Notes under the pieces: generated by a model
Databases searched by the model: none
The model's input: only the letters and a program-made list of their open reading frames with translations
Told to the model about the DNA's origin: nothing
From: an uncultured Coriobacteriales bacterium
GTDB lineage: Bacteria > Actinomycetota > Coriobacteriia > Coriobacteriales > UMGS124
Reading direction: 5' to 3'
DNA length: 35,741 nucleotides
Assembly: GCA_902464015.1 (NCBI GenBank)
Contig: CABQHM010000033.1
Span: forward strand, 1 to 35,741
Shown here: piece after piece, positions 15,137-24,495 of the stretch
Layout of the letters: each line of letters opens with the position of its first letter
Position numbering within the stretch: position 1 is the first letter of the stretch
Position numbers and translations under genes: made by a program

Positions 15137-15991
15137 CTAACGCACCTTGCCGTAGAAGACGCGAGAGACCGACTCAAAGAATGCCTGGTCGCGCGCGCTG
15201 AGGAGAACGATATCGTAGTCGGCCCGGCTCACCGTAAGGCGGCAGGGGGCAATCGACTCAAAAGGGGACTCGCCGTCGATGAAGATGGTCGGGTCGCTCG
15301 AACGGTCGGATGCCACCTGGAGCTCCACCACATCGGAGGGCGAGGTGACGAACGCGCGGGCCGTAATGGTATGGGGCGCGATGGGCACGCACACCAGCCC
15401 CGTAAAGTCAGGCGTGACGATAGGCCCACCGGCAGAAAGGGCATAGCCGGTGGAGCCGGTGGCCGTGGACACCACGAAACCGTCACCGCGCAGACGGTCG
15501 ATGTGCACGCCGTTGGCGGACACGTCGAACTCAACCATGCGGCCCGACGCGCCACGGGCGAGCACGACCTCATTGACGGCGTTGGTGCGCAGCGTCGTCT
15601 CGTTGCCCTCGCGATCGTAGCCCTCCACCACGACAGCCAGCGCTGCGCGGCGAGTGACGTGAAGTTCCTGGGCAAGGGCCTGGCCCACAAGCTGGAACAT
15701 GTCGGCCTGGTCGAGGTTGGCGTCTGCCGTCAGGAATCCCAAGTGACCGAAAGAAAGGCCCAAAATCGGAATCTGCAGCGACCCCACAAGACGCGCCGCC
15801 CGAAGCAAGGTGCCATCGCCGCCCAGGGAGACAACGAGGTCAACACCCTCTAGGCACGCCTCAGAATCGTTGCCGAAACGCGGGGGCCTCACGACATCGA
15901 TGAGCTGGTCGTCGAGCCAGGCTTCCAGTTTTGACGCAGCTTCAACGGAAGCCTCATAGAGCTCGTTTGGAACAAGCATGACACGCATCAC
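15137..15991 (-). CDS. nadK: NAD kinase
   Basis: The enzyme phosphorylates NAD to NADP, the only known de novo NADP route. The 284-residue protein has the diagnostic G-G-D-G-T at 57-61, then G-L-S-F-G-H-L-G-F-L-T, N-E-V-V-L, and the C-terminal-domain motif T-A-T-G-S-T-G-Y-A-L-S-A-G-G. The length is typical. The likely start is GTG at 15991, overlapping the tlyA stop by four bases (GTGA), with AAGGGA about ten bases upstream; the ATG one codon later is an equal alternative. The overlap implies translational coupling with tlyA. Confidence 0.95.
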   Translation of the reverse strand: MMRVMLVPNELYEASVEAASKLEAWLDDQLIDVVRPPRFGNDSEACLEGVDLVVSLGGDGTLLRAARLVGSLQIPILGLSFGHLGFLTADANLDQADMFQLVGQALAQELHVTRRAALAVVVEGYDREGNETTLRTNAVNEVVLARGASGRMVEFDVSANGVHIDRLRGDGFVVSTATGSTGYALSAGGPIVTPDFTGLVCVPIAPHTITARAFVTSPSDVVELQVASDRSSDPTIFIDGESPFESIAPCRLTVSRADYDIVLLSARDQAFFESVSRVFYGKVR

Positions 15992-16836
15992 AGAGCTTCG
16001 TTCCCTTCAACACCAGCCTGGTCATGCCATGCCTGCGCAACGACGGCATCGACGTCGATTGCCGCCGTGCAGGGCCGCATGCCAGCCAAAACAAAATATT
16101 CGATGTTGCCCTTGGCGCCATGGATGGGCGAGACGCAGGCGCCGCGCACGGACATCCCAGCTTGCGTAAGCCCCGCAATGACGCGTGCGAGGACCTCGCG
16201 ATGGACCTGGGAGTCTCGCACGATGCCGCCCTCACCGACCTGCGAGCTCGAAGCTTCGAACTGCGGCTTGACAAGCGTGCAGAAAAGACCGTCTTCGCCG
16301 AGCATGGACATAACGGCCGGCAAGATGGTGGCCACCGAGGTAAAGGACACGTCCGCCACGGCGAGGTCGAAAGGCGCCCCTAAGACCTGCGGGTCAGCAT
16401 CGCAAATGTTCGTACGTTCAAAAAGCGCGACGCGCTCGTCGCACCTAAGCCCCCAGTCGAACTGGGCATAGCCCACGTCGACCGAGGCAACACGACGGGC
16501 ACCCTGCTTGAGCAGGCAATCGGTAAAGCCGCCGGTGGAACATCCCACATCGACGCAGTTGAGACCGTTGACATCTAGGCCAAATGCCAGGAGGGCACCC
16601 TCAAGCTTGAGTCCTCCCCTGCTCACATAGGTACCCAGGCCCTGGGCGCTCTGCTTGCGCGAGCCCTTCACATGCAGGGCAACGCCAGCTTTCACTTGCT
16701 GGCCGGGCTTGGTCAGGCGCTCGCCAGCAGACGAGACCAGCCCCGCCATGACGGCGCGCTCGGCTTCTCGGACATCGCTGAAATAGCCCTGCTCGACAAG
16801 CTCCGCGTCGAGGCGGCGCTTAACGGCACGCGTCAT
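15988..16836 (-). CDS. tlyA: TlyA-family rRNA 2'-O-methyltransferase
   Basis: The 282-residue protein combines an N-terminal S4 RNA-binding domain (about 4-60) with an FtsJ/RrmJ-type SAM-dependent methyltransferase domain. Visible motifs are S-R-G-G-L-K-L with Lys77, the SAM-binding V-D-V-G-C-S-T-G-G-F at about 95-104, A-D-V-S-F, and L-V-K-P-Q-F-E. In mycobacteria TlyA methylates cytidines in 16S and 23S rRNA and its loss gives capreomycin resistance; short-form homologues methylate only 23S. Which type this is cannot be told from the sequence. It overlaps dxs by four bases (ATGA) and nadK by four bases, so the three are coupled. Confidence 0.92.
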   Translation of the reverse strand: MTRAVKRRLDAELVEQGYFSDVREAERAVMAGLVSSAGERLTKPGQQVKAGVALHVKGSRKQSAQGLGTYVSRGGLKLEGALLAFGLDVNGLNCVDVGCSTGGFTDCLLKQGARRVASVDVGYAQFDWGLRCDERVALFERTNICDADPQVLGAPFDLAVADVSFTSVATILPAVMSMLGEDGLFCTLVKPQFEASSSQVGEGGIVRDSQVHREVLARVIAGLTQAGMSVRGACVSPIHGAKGNIEYFVLAGMRPCTAAIDVDAVVAQAWHDQAGVEGNEAL

Positions 16837-18746
16837 CGCTCGCCACCCCGTGTAGGCGCAACGCCTTCGAGCCTGTGCGCCACGGACTCGGCAATACCGT
16901 GCGCATCGAGCCCAAGCATCGAAAGGAGCCCCTCGACGGTACCGTGCCCCACAAACGCATCGGGCAAGCCCAGACGCAGCACCTGAGCCTCGAGGCCGGC
17001 GTCGGCAAGCGTCTCGAGCACTGCCGAGGCGAAACCGCCGGCGACCGTGCCGTCTTCAACACTCACAAGCAGACGGGAATCGCGAGCCGCGGCCTGCACG
17101 GCACAGACGTCGACAGGCTTGACCCAACGCATGTCGAGCACGCGCGCAGAAATGCCGCGCTCCTCCAACTCTTGGGCAGCCTCGACAGCGCTGCGCACCA
17201 TACGGCCGATCGCAAGGAAGCTCACATCGACGGGGCCTTCGGCCGCGCCATGCACAAGGCGCGCGTGGTCGTCGATAGGCTCGACATGCTCAGGAAGCGC
17301 AACACCTTGCGCCTTGCCACGAGGGAAACGCACGGCGATGGGGCCCGTGGTGTCGATGGCAAAGCGCAGCGCACGCGCCAGCTCTGCCTCGTCAGAGGGA
17401 GCCAGAATGCGCATGTTGGGAAGCGTGCGCAGATATGCCAGATCGAAAGCGCCATGGTGGGTTGATCCGTCCTCTCCCACCAGGCCCGCGCGGTCGACGG
17501 CAAAGACGACATGGAGGTTCTGCAGGCACACGTTGGTGGCGATCTCGTCATAGGCGCGCTGCAGGAACGTGGAGTAGACGGCCACCACGGGCACAAACTG
17601 GCCGATGGCCAGGCCGCTCGCCATGGTGACGGCGCACTCCTCGGCGATGCCAACATCGAAGAAGCGGCACGGGAACCGCTTGGCAAAGGCGTCGAGGCCC
17701 GTGCCGGCCGGCATGGCCGCAGTGATGGCGACAATGCAAGGGTTCACCTCGGCCTCAGCGATAAGGCGCTGGGAAAAGACGCTCGTATAGGTGGGGGCCC
17801 CGCCCTTGGACTTGCGAATCTCGCCCGTGGCGATATCGAAGGGGGCTACACCGTGGAACGCCTCGGGATTGGCCTGAGCAGGTGCATAACCCAGGCCCTT
17901 TTTGGTGACGGCATGGATGACGACAGGCTTGCCCATGTTGAGCGCACGGACGAGCGTCTCCTGGAACAGACGCACATCATGGCCGTCGACAGGGCCGAGG
18001 TAGGTAAAGCCCATGTCTTCGAAGAACATACCCGGGATGAGGAACTGCTTCGTGGCCTCCTTGGCCTTCTCCCCCAGGCGCACAAGGGTATCGCCCACCT
18101 TGCTCGAGCGCGACAGGCCCTCTTCGACCGAGTCGCGCACGTTGGTGTATGCCTTGCTTGTTCGGATTCCAGCAAGGTAGCTCGAAAAGGCGCCGACCGA
18201 GCGCGAAATGCTCATCTCGTTGTCGTTGAGGATGACAACGAAGCGCTTGAACTGCTGCTGGCCGATATAGTTGAGCGCCTCGTACGAAAGGCCACCGGCA
18301 ATCGAGGCGTCACCCACCACGGTGACGATATTCGTGTCGAGGCCCTCGATGTCGCGGGCGAACGCCAAGCCCAAAGCAGTGGGCAGCGCATCGGAGGCAT
18401 GGCCGGCGTCATGGACGTCGTAGGGGCTCTCCATACGGCGGGTAAAGCCCGAGACGCCGCCCTCTTTGCGCAGATGGGCAAACCCCGAACGCCTGCCTGT
18501 GAGAAGCTTGTGCGCATAGGCCTGATGGCCCACGTCGAACAGAAGCTTGTCTTCAGGCAGGTGAAGCACGCGATGCGCGGCGAGGATGATTTCGACCGCT
18601 CCCAAGGAAGAAGCCAGGTGGCCTCCGTTGACGGAGGTAGCCGCAATCATCTCTTCACGCAACTCTTGGGCCAGCTGCCCGAGCTCGTCAAACGACAAGT
18701 CGCGCACATCATCAGGTTTTTGAATGCTGTCGAGAATCTTTGACAC
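16833..18746 (-). CDS. dxs: 1-deoxy-D-xylulose-5-phosphate synthase (divergent motifs)
   Basis: DXS joins pyruvate and glyceraldehyde 3-phosphate in the first step of the MEP isoprenoid pathway, using thiamine diphosphate. The 637-residue length fits. Catalytic-type residues are kept: His43 in G-G-H-L-A-S-S-L-G, Asp146 in the metal motif V-V-G-D-A-S, N-D-N-E-M-S-I-S at about 174-181, Glu369 in G-I-A-E, and D-R-A-G-L-V-G-E-D-G. Several stretches differ from the common form: G-H-A-S-D-A-L-P for GHSSTSIS, G-D-A-S for GDGA, and G-I-A-E-E-C-A-V for GIAEQHAV. It is most likely a working but divergent DXS. The start is GTG at 18746 with only a weak ribosome site, 17 bases after xseB, which suggests dependence on upstream translation. 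Confidence 0.9.
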   Translation of the reverse strand: MSKILDSIQKPDDVRDLSFDELGQLAQELREEMIAATSVNGGHLASSLGAVEIILAAHRVLHLPEDKLLFDVGHQAYAHKLLTGRRSGFAHLRKEGGVSGFTRRMESPYDVHDAGHASDALPTALGLAFARDIEGLDTNIVTVVGDASIAGGLSYEALNYIGQQQFKRFVVILNDNEMSISRSVGAFSSYLAGIRTSKAYTNVRDSVEEGLSRSSKVGDTLVRLGEKAKEATKQFLIPGMFFEDMGFTYLGPVDGHDVRLFQETLVRALNMGKPVVIHAVTKKGLGYAPAQANPEAFHGVAPFDIATGEIRKSKGGAPTYTSVFSQRLIAEAEVNPCIVAITAAMPAGTGLDAFAKRFPCRFFDVGIAEECAVTMASGLAIGQFVPVVAVYSTFLQRAYDEIATNVCLQNLHVVFAVDRAGLVGEDGSTHHGAFDLAYLRTLPNMRILAPSDEAELARALRFAIDTTGPIAVRFPRGKAQGVALPEHVEPIDDHARLVHGAAEGPVDVSFLAIGRMVRSAVEAAQELEERGISARVLDMRWVKPVDVCAVQAAARDSRLLVSVEDGTVAGGFASAVLETLADAGLEAQVLRLGLPDAFVGHGTVEGLLSMLGLDAHGIAESVAHRLEGVAPTRGGER

Positions 18747-18763
18747 GGCAAACCAACTTTGCG

Positions 18764-18973
18764 TTAGGCCGAAGGCTCGTCGGCGACGGTCTCCTCTTGG
18801 GGAGCCGTCTGGGCGATATCGACCTGCTCGACGGCCTCCATGCTCAGGCGCAGCGCCTCGTCAAGCAGGTCGAGGCTCCGCTCAATGGAGGAATCCTTCG
18901 ACTTGACAGTATTGACAATCTCATCGAGGCGCGAGACGACCTCGCCGTAGCGGCTTGCGCTACTCAAGGCCAC
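18764..18973 (-). CDS. xseB: Exodeoxyribonuclease VII small subunit
   Basis: The 69-residue product matches XseB: a helix-rich R-L-D-E-I-V-N-T-V-K, then S-I-E-R-S-L-D-L-L-D-E-A-L-R-L, followed by a short acidic tail. XseB partners XseA to degrade single-stranded DNA from both ends. I start it at the GTG at 18973, which gives the usual length; longer upstream frame is only nusB read out of phase. It overlaps the nusB end by 14 bases and has no strong ribosome site, so it is probably coupled to nusB. The large-subunit gene xseA, often adjacent, is not in this window. Confidence 0.85.
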   Translation of the reverse strand: MALSSASRYGEVVSRLDEIVNTVKSKDSSIERSLDLLDEALRLSMEAVEQVDIAQTAPQEETVADEPSA

Positions 18974-19553
18974 CGTCCACGACGTCCTCGACATCGACGT
19001 CCTCGACGTCGTCCTCGATGTCGCCCTCGATCTCGTCGAGCTCATCGACAGAGTCGGCGGCTTCGGCAACCTCGGTGTCCTTCTGCTCGGCGGCAGCCTC
19101 GGCAACCTTGTTGGCCAGAACGGCCAGCGAAGCCCCGGGATTCTCCTGGGCCAGGCGAGCAACGTCGCCAAGAATGCCGTTTACGAAGTTGGAGGAGTCA
19201 TCGCCGCCGTAGAGCTTGGAGATCTCGACGGCCTCGCTGATAGCAACCGAAACGGGCGTGTCGTCCTGCATGAACATCTCAAAGAGCGCCACAGCCATGA
19301 TGGTGCGGTCGACGATGGGCATGCGCGAATAGCTCCAGCAGGTGGAGATGTTGTCAAGCATGCGCTCGATGGCAAGACGGTTGACCGCAACGCCGCGAGC
19401 AAGCTCCTCGGCGAAGGGGTCGACGGGGCCGTCTTCAAGCGCATAGGTACCATCGCGCAGCAGGTCGAACACATCGAGGCCCTGAATCTGGGCCTGGAAG
19501 AGAAGCTGAATGGCTTGGACGCGTGCGCGCGTGCGACCGGCGATTTTAGACAA
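18960..19553 (-). CDS. nusB: Transcription antitermination factor NusB with acidic tail
   Basis: NusB binds boxA RNA with NusE (S10) to aid rRNA transcription. Residues about 4-140 form the all-helical NusB domain (R-x-x-A-x-Q-L-L-F at the start; V-D-R-T-I-M-A-V-A-L-F-E-M; A-V-E-I-S-K-L-Y-G; S-S-N-F-V-N-G-I-L). Normal NusB ends there; this one continues for about 57 residues, very rich in Asp, Glu, Val and Ala, with repeats like V-E-D-V-D-V-E-D-V-V. The start is TTG at 19553, eight bases after AAGGAG that overlaps the end of asp23; no ATG gives the conserved N-terminus. Confidence 0.93.
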   Translation of the reverse strand: MSKIAGRTRARVQAIQLLFQAQIQGLDVFDLLRDGTYALEDGPVDPFAEELARGVAVNRLAIERMLDNISTCWSYSRMPIVDRTIMAVALFEMFMQDDTPVSVAISEAVEISKLYGGDDSSNFVNGILGDVARLAQENPGASLAVLANKVAEAAAEQKDTEVAEAADSVDELDEIEGDIEDDVEDVDVEDVVDGGLE

Positions 19554-19558
19554 GGGAC

Positions 19559-19921
19559 CTACTCCTTCGGGAACAGCAGCGAATCGATGTAGACGTTGAC
19601 GGCAGCGACCTCAATGCCGACCTGGGACTCGACGGACTTGGCGATAAGCTCGCGCACAGACTGCGCAAGCGTCACGAACGAATAGCCGAAGAGCACCGCA
19701 AGGTGGACGGTGATGTCGAGCTTGGAATCAACTATCTTAAGGGTAACGGCAGGAACGGCCGGGTCGGCCTTCTTCTGTGAGAAGAACGAGAAAAGTCCGT
19801 TCAATTCGCCAGGCTGACCGACAGCGGCGACACCCTCAACCTTCTCAGCAGACAGGCGCACGATAGTCTCGACGACCTCCGGGGCAACAACAAGATCGTT
19901 TACGCGGATTTCCTCGTCCAT
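19559..19921 (-). CDS. Asp23/Gls24 family envelope stress response protein
   Basis: The 120-residue protein matches the small alkaline-shock/Gls24 (DUF322) family throughout: V-V-A-P-E-V-V-E-T-I-V, A-x-x-V-E-G-V-A-A-V-G, V-D-I/L-x-V-x-L-A-V-L-F-G-Y-S, and a C-terminal V-N-V-Y-I-D-S-L. These are soluble proteins, in staphylococci tethered at the membrane by a partner and involved in envelope stress; their biochemical activity is not known. In many Gram-positive genomes the gene lies directly before nusB, as here. AAGGGA is seven bases before the ATG. A terminator-like hairpin lies between a TATAAT box and the start. Confidence 0.92.
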   Translation of the reverse strand: MDEEIRVNDLVVAPEVVETIVRLSAEKVEGVAAVGQPGELNGLFSFFSQKKADPAVPAVTLKIVDSKLDITVHLAVLFGYSFVTLAQSVRELIAKSVESQVGIEVAAVNVYIDSLLFPKE

Positions 19922-19941
19922 GCTCGAGTCCCTTCATATAC

Positions 19942-19974
19942 GAAAATCGCCCGCTTGATGCCAAGCGGGCGATT
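19942..19974 (-). terminator. Strong hairpin between accC and asp23
   Basis: AATCGCCCGCTT (19945-19956) and AAGCGGGCGATT (19963-19974) form a perfect 12-bp stem with a six-base loop, followed on the minus strand by TTTTCG. It ends accC transcription, but also falls downstream of the TATAAT box at 20010-20015. Confidence 0.88.
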
Positions 19975-20009
19975 GGTTGGACAATCATAGCGCATTCGGC
20001 ATGCGCACG

Positions 20010-20015
20010 ATTATA
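20010..20015 (-). promoter_or_regulatory. Possible -10 box for the asp23-recN run
   Basis: A perfect TATAAT on the minus strand lies about 90 bases before the asp23 ATG, in the accC-asp23 gap. No good -35 is seen at 16-18 bases. If active, its RNA would pass through the 19942-19974 terminator before reaching asp23. Confidence 0.4.
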
Positions 20016-20050
20016 GCCCCAAGACAGGTCGATGCGCTCTGCACACAAAG

Positions 20051-21406
20051 CTACTTGAGGAATTCAGGCAGATACGTCTCAATGAAGTCCGTATACACGG
20101 CCCCTTCCTGGAAAGCAGGAACCGAAATGGCGGCCAAGTGGAACGGAATCGTCGTCTTGATGCCCTCGACGACAAACTCAGACAGGGCACGGCGGGCACG
20201 TGCCAGTGCCTCGTCGCGGTCGCGGCCCCACACGATAAGCTTGGCGACGAGAGAGTCGTAGGTGGGCGGAATCTTGTAGCCCTGGTAAGCATGCGTGTCC
20301 ACGCGCACGCCGGGACCGCCGGGCAGCACGAGCCTCGTGATGGTGCCCGGGCACGGGCGGAAGCCGTGCTCGGGGTCCTCAGCATTGATGCGGAACTCAA
20401 AGGCATGGCCGCACGGGGTGTAGGGCGCGTTGCCGGCAATGCTCATGGGCTCGCCGGCAGCGATGCGAATTTGCTCCTTCACCAGGTCGGTGAGGGTAAT
20501 CTGCTCCGTCACGGGATGCTCGACCTGAATGCGGGTGTTCATCTCCATGAAGTAGAAGCGACCGTCGGAGTCAAGGAGGAACTCGATGGTGCCGGCGTTG
20601 GTGTAGCCAACCTGGCGCACCGCGCGCACGGCGGCGTCACCCATCTGCTGGCGCAGCTCAGGGGTGAGCGCGGGGCTGGGGCCCTCCTCCACAAGCTTCT
20701 GATGGCGACGCTGCACCGAGCAGTCGCGCTCGCACAGATGGATGGCATTGCCGAAGTTGTCGGCAAGAACCTGCACCTCGACGTGGCGGGGATGCTGCAC
20801 AAGGCGCTCCATGTATACGGCGTCGTTGCCGAAGGCCACGCGCGCCTCGGAACGAGCCGTGGTGTAGGCCTTTTCAAGCTCTTCAGCGTTCCAGGCCTCA
20901 CGCATGCCCTTGCCGCCACCGCCGGCAGACGCCTTGACGAGCAGGGGGTACCCGATCTCATCAGCGACCTTGAAAGCGTCCTCAAGCGTCTCAACCTCGC
21001 CGGCGCTGCCGGGAACGCAGGGCACGCCCGCGGCGATCATGGTCTGCTTGGCGTTGGACTTCTCGCCCATGCGGTCGATGACGTCGGCGGAGGGACCGAT
21101 GAAGACAAGGTCGTTGTCAGCGCAAGCGCGGGCAAAGTCGGAGTTCTCAGAAAGGAATCCGTACCCGGGATGCACAGCCTGGCATGCGCGCGAGACAGCG
21201 GCACCGATGACGGCGGCAAAGTTCAGATAGCTTTTGGCACTCGGAGCGGGACCGATGCAGACGGCGATGTCGGCCTCCTGCACGGCACGGGTGTCCTTGT
21301 CAGCCTGGGAGTAGGCGACGACAGACTCGATGCCCATCTCACGCAGGGCGCGCACAACGCGCAGCGCGATCTCTCCCCTGTTGGCTACCAGTACGCGGGA
21401 GAACAT
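20051..21406 (-). CDS. accC: Biotin carboxylase subunit
   Basis: The enzyme carboxylates biotin on a carrier protein with ATP and bicarbonate. The 451 residues show the biotin carboxylase N-domain (L-V-A-N-R-G-E-I-A, H-P-G-Y-G-F-L-S-E-N), the ATP-grasp glycine loop G-G-G-G-K-G-M at 162-168, H-x-E-V-Q-V, E-R-D-C-S-x-Q-R-R, and M-E-M-N-T-R-I-Q-V-E-H. It starts three bases after the stop of the carboxyltransferase-carrier gene, so the two work as one enzyme or at least at fixed ratio. Together they could make a two-subunit pyruvate carboxylase; because the carrier is of AccB type, a role in acetyl-CoA carboxylase is also possible. accA/accD are not in this window. Confidence 0.93.
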   Translation of the reverse strand: MFSRVLVANRGEIALRVVRALREMGIESVVAYSQADKDTRAVQEADIAVCIGPAPSAKSYLNFAAVIGAAVSRACQAVHPGYGFLSENSDFARACADNDLVFIGPSADVIDRMGEKSNAKQTMIAAGVPCVPGSAGEVETLEDAFKVADEIGYPLLVKASAGGGGKGMREAWNAEELEKAYTTARSEARVAFGNDAVYMERLVQHPRHVEVQVLADNFGNAIHLCERDCSVQRRHQKLVEEGPSPALTPELRQQMGDAAVRAVRQVGYTNAGTIEFLLDSDGRFYFMEMNTRIQVEHPVTEQITLTDLVKEQIRIAAGEPMSIAGNAPYTPCGHAFEFRINAEDPEHGFRPCPGTITRLVLPGGPGVRVDTHAYQGYKIPPTYDSLVAKLIVWGRDRDEALARARRALSEFVVEGIKTTIPFHLAAISVPAFQEGAVYTDFIETYLPEFLK

Positions 21407-21409
21407 CGG

Positions 21410-23296
<1,887 letters not shown>

Positions 23297-23378
23297 CGGC
23301 GCACCTCCTGAATGCAGAGCCTATGGAAGGCATCCCTTGCTTGACTCGGTTTCTAAGCCTTGGTAGGCGGGGATATTC

Positions 23379-23384
23379 AGTATA
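23379..23384 (-). promoter_or_regulatory. Possible -10 box for the carboxylase operon
   Basis: TATACT (5 of 6 to consensus) on the minus strand lies 83 bases before the TTG start of the carboxyltransferase gene, in the 121-base gap after the glycosyltransferase. The -35 region is not convincing. Confidence 0.35.
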
Positions 23385-23417
23385 GGTACGGTTTGTTTCC
23401 AAACGGCTCCAGCCGGC

Positions 23418-24482
23418 TCAGCGGCGCGCTTTGAGCTTTGAAAAGACCTTTGTAGAGTGGCTCTTCACAAATGAAATAAACTTGCCCTCGAGATACGTGA
23501 GACGAGGCATGCCCTTGCGCATGGGCCAGAGCATCACGCGCATCATCATAGAGCGAGGCTTTGTGAGCTCAAGCGCGGTACGGGCGTGGTCAGCCGTGAT
23601 CATCTTCTCGATTTGGACGCGCTTCTGCGTGGCAGGCAAGGTGCAATCCGAGCAGGTCACGTTCTCAACACAGCCCACGAGGCGCTCCGAGTAGCGGCGA
23701 TAGATCATCTCCATGCTGTCGGGATCGTCCACACCCCAATGGCGGTACAGGTCGAGCATCCACTCGTGCTCTTCCTCGCGCTTCTCATACATCCCCTCGC
23801 GATAGCGAGCGGTCTCGCTCTCGGCGCGGGCACGAATGAAGTGATAGTAGGGCTTTTCGGTGACGCCGACCTTCTCCACATCGCGCAGAACCGACAGGAC
23901 AAAGGGGAAGTCGTCCCAGAACGTGGAGGGGAAACGCAGGCTGTGCTCCTCGATGTAGCTGCGCAGATACAGCTTGTTCCACGGCGGATAGAACTGGTTC
24001 TTGTCAAAGAGGCGGTATGCCTGCTCGTGAAACTCCTGCGGGGTGGAGAACACCTGGTCAGGAACTTGCAGGACCTGGCGGAAACAATCCGTCTCAGCGT
24101 CGTCGCAATAGGTGTCGATGAAAAAACCGCTCACCACGAGTTCCAAGGCGTTCTTGTGGCCGAGATTGTAGAGATCCTCGAGCATCGAGGGCTCAGCCCA
24201 GTCATCGGCATCCACGAAGCACAGGTACTCACCGCGGGCATGGTTCATCGCAAGGTTGCGCGCGGCCGGAGCGCCGGCATTTTCCTGGTGAAACACGCGC
24301 ATGCGCACGTCACGGGAGGCATAGAGGTCCAAGATGCGGCCCGAGTCGTCGGGTGAGCCGTCGTCGACGCAGAGGAGCTCGATGTCGCGCAACGTCTGGC
24401 CCAGGATGCTCTCGACTGCGCGTCCCACGTACTTTTCCACGCCCCACACGGGCATGATCACCGACACTTTGGGTTGTTCCAT
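23418..24482 (-). CDS. Family 2 glycosyltransferase
   Basis: The 354-residue protein has a GT-A fold: V-S-V-I-M-P-V-W-G at 6-14, D-D-G-S at 40-43, the ribose/uracil-binding N-A-G-A-P-A-A-R-N-L-A at about 68-78, and D-A-D-D at 91-94 as the metal-binding motif. The rest is helical and basic towards the C-terminus (K-F-I-S-F-V-K-S-H). Such enzymes move a sugar from a nucleotide donor onto a growing surface glycan. No membrane helix is visible, so it should act at the inner face of the membrane. It lies 13 bases after the LCP-like gene, in the same transcript; the acceptor is unknown. The ribosome site is weak (GGAC), in keeping with coupling. Confidence 0.9.
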   Translation of the reverse strand: MEQPKVSVIMPVWGVEKYVGRAVESILGQTLRDIELLCVDDGSPDDSGRILDLYASRDVRMRVFHQENAGAPAARNLAMNHARGEYLCFVDADDWAEPSMLEDLYNLGHKNALELVVSGFFIDTYCDDAETDCFRQVLQVPDQVFSTPQEFHEQAYRLFDKNQFYPPWNKLYLRSYIEEHSLRFPSTFWDDFPFVLSVLRDVEKVGVTEKPYYHFIRARAESETARYREGMYEKREEEHEWMLDLYRHWGVDDPDSMEMIYRRYSERLVGCVENVTCSDCTLPATQKRVQIEKMITADHARTALELTKPRSMMMRVMLWPMRKGMPRLTYLEGKFISFVKSHSTKVFSKLKARR

Positions 24483-24495
24483 CGCTGCGTCCGTT

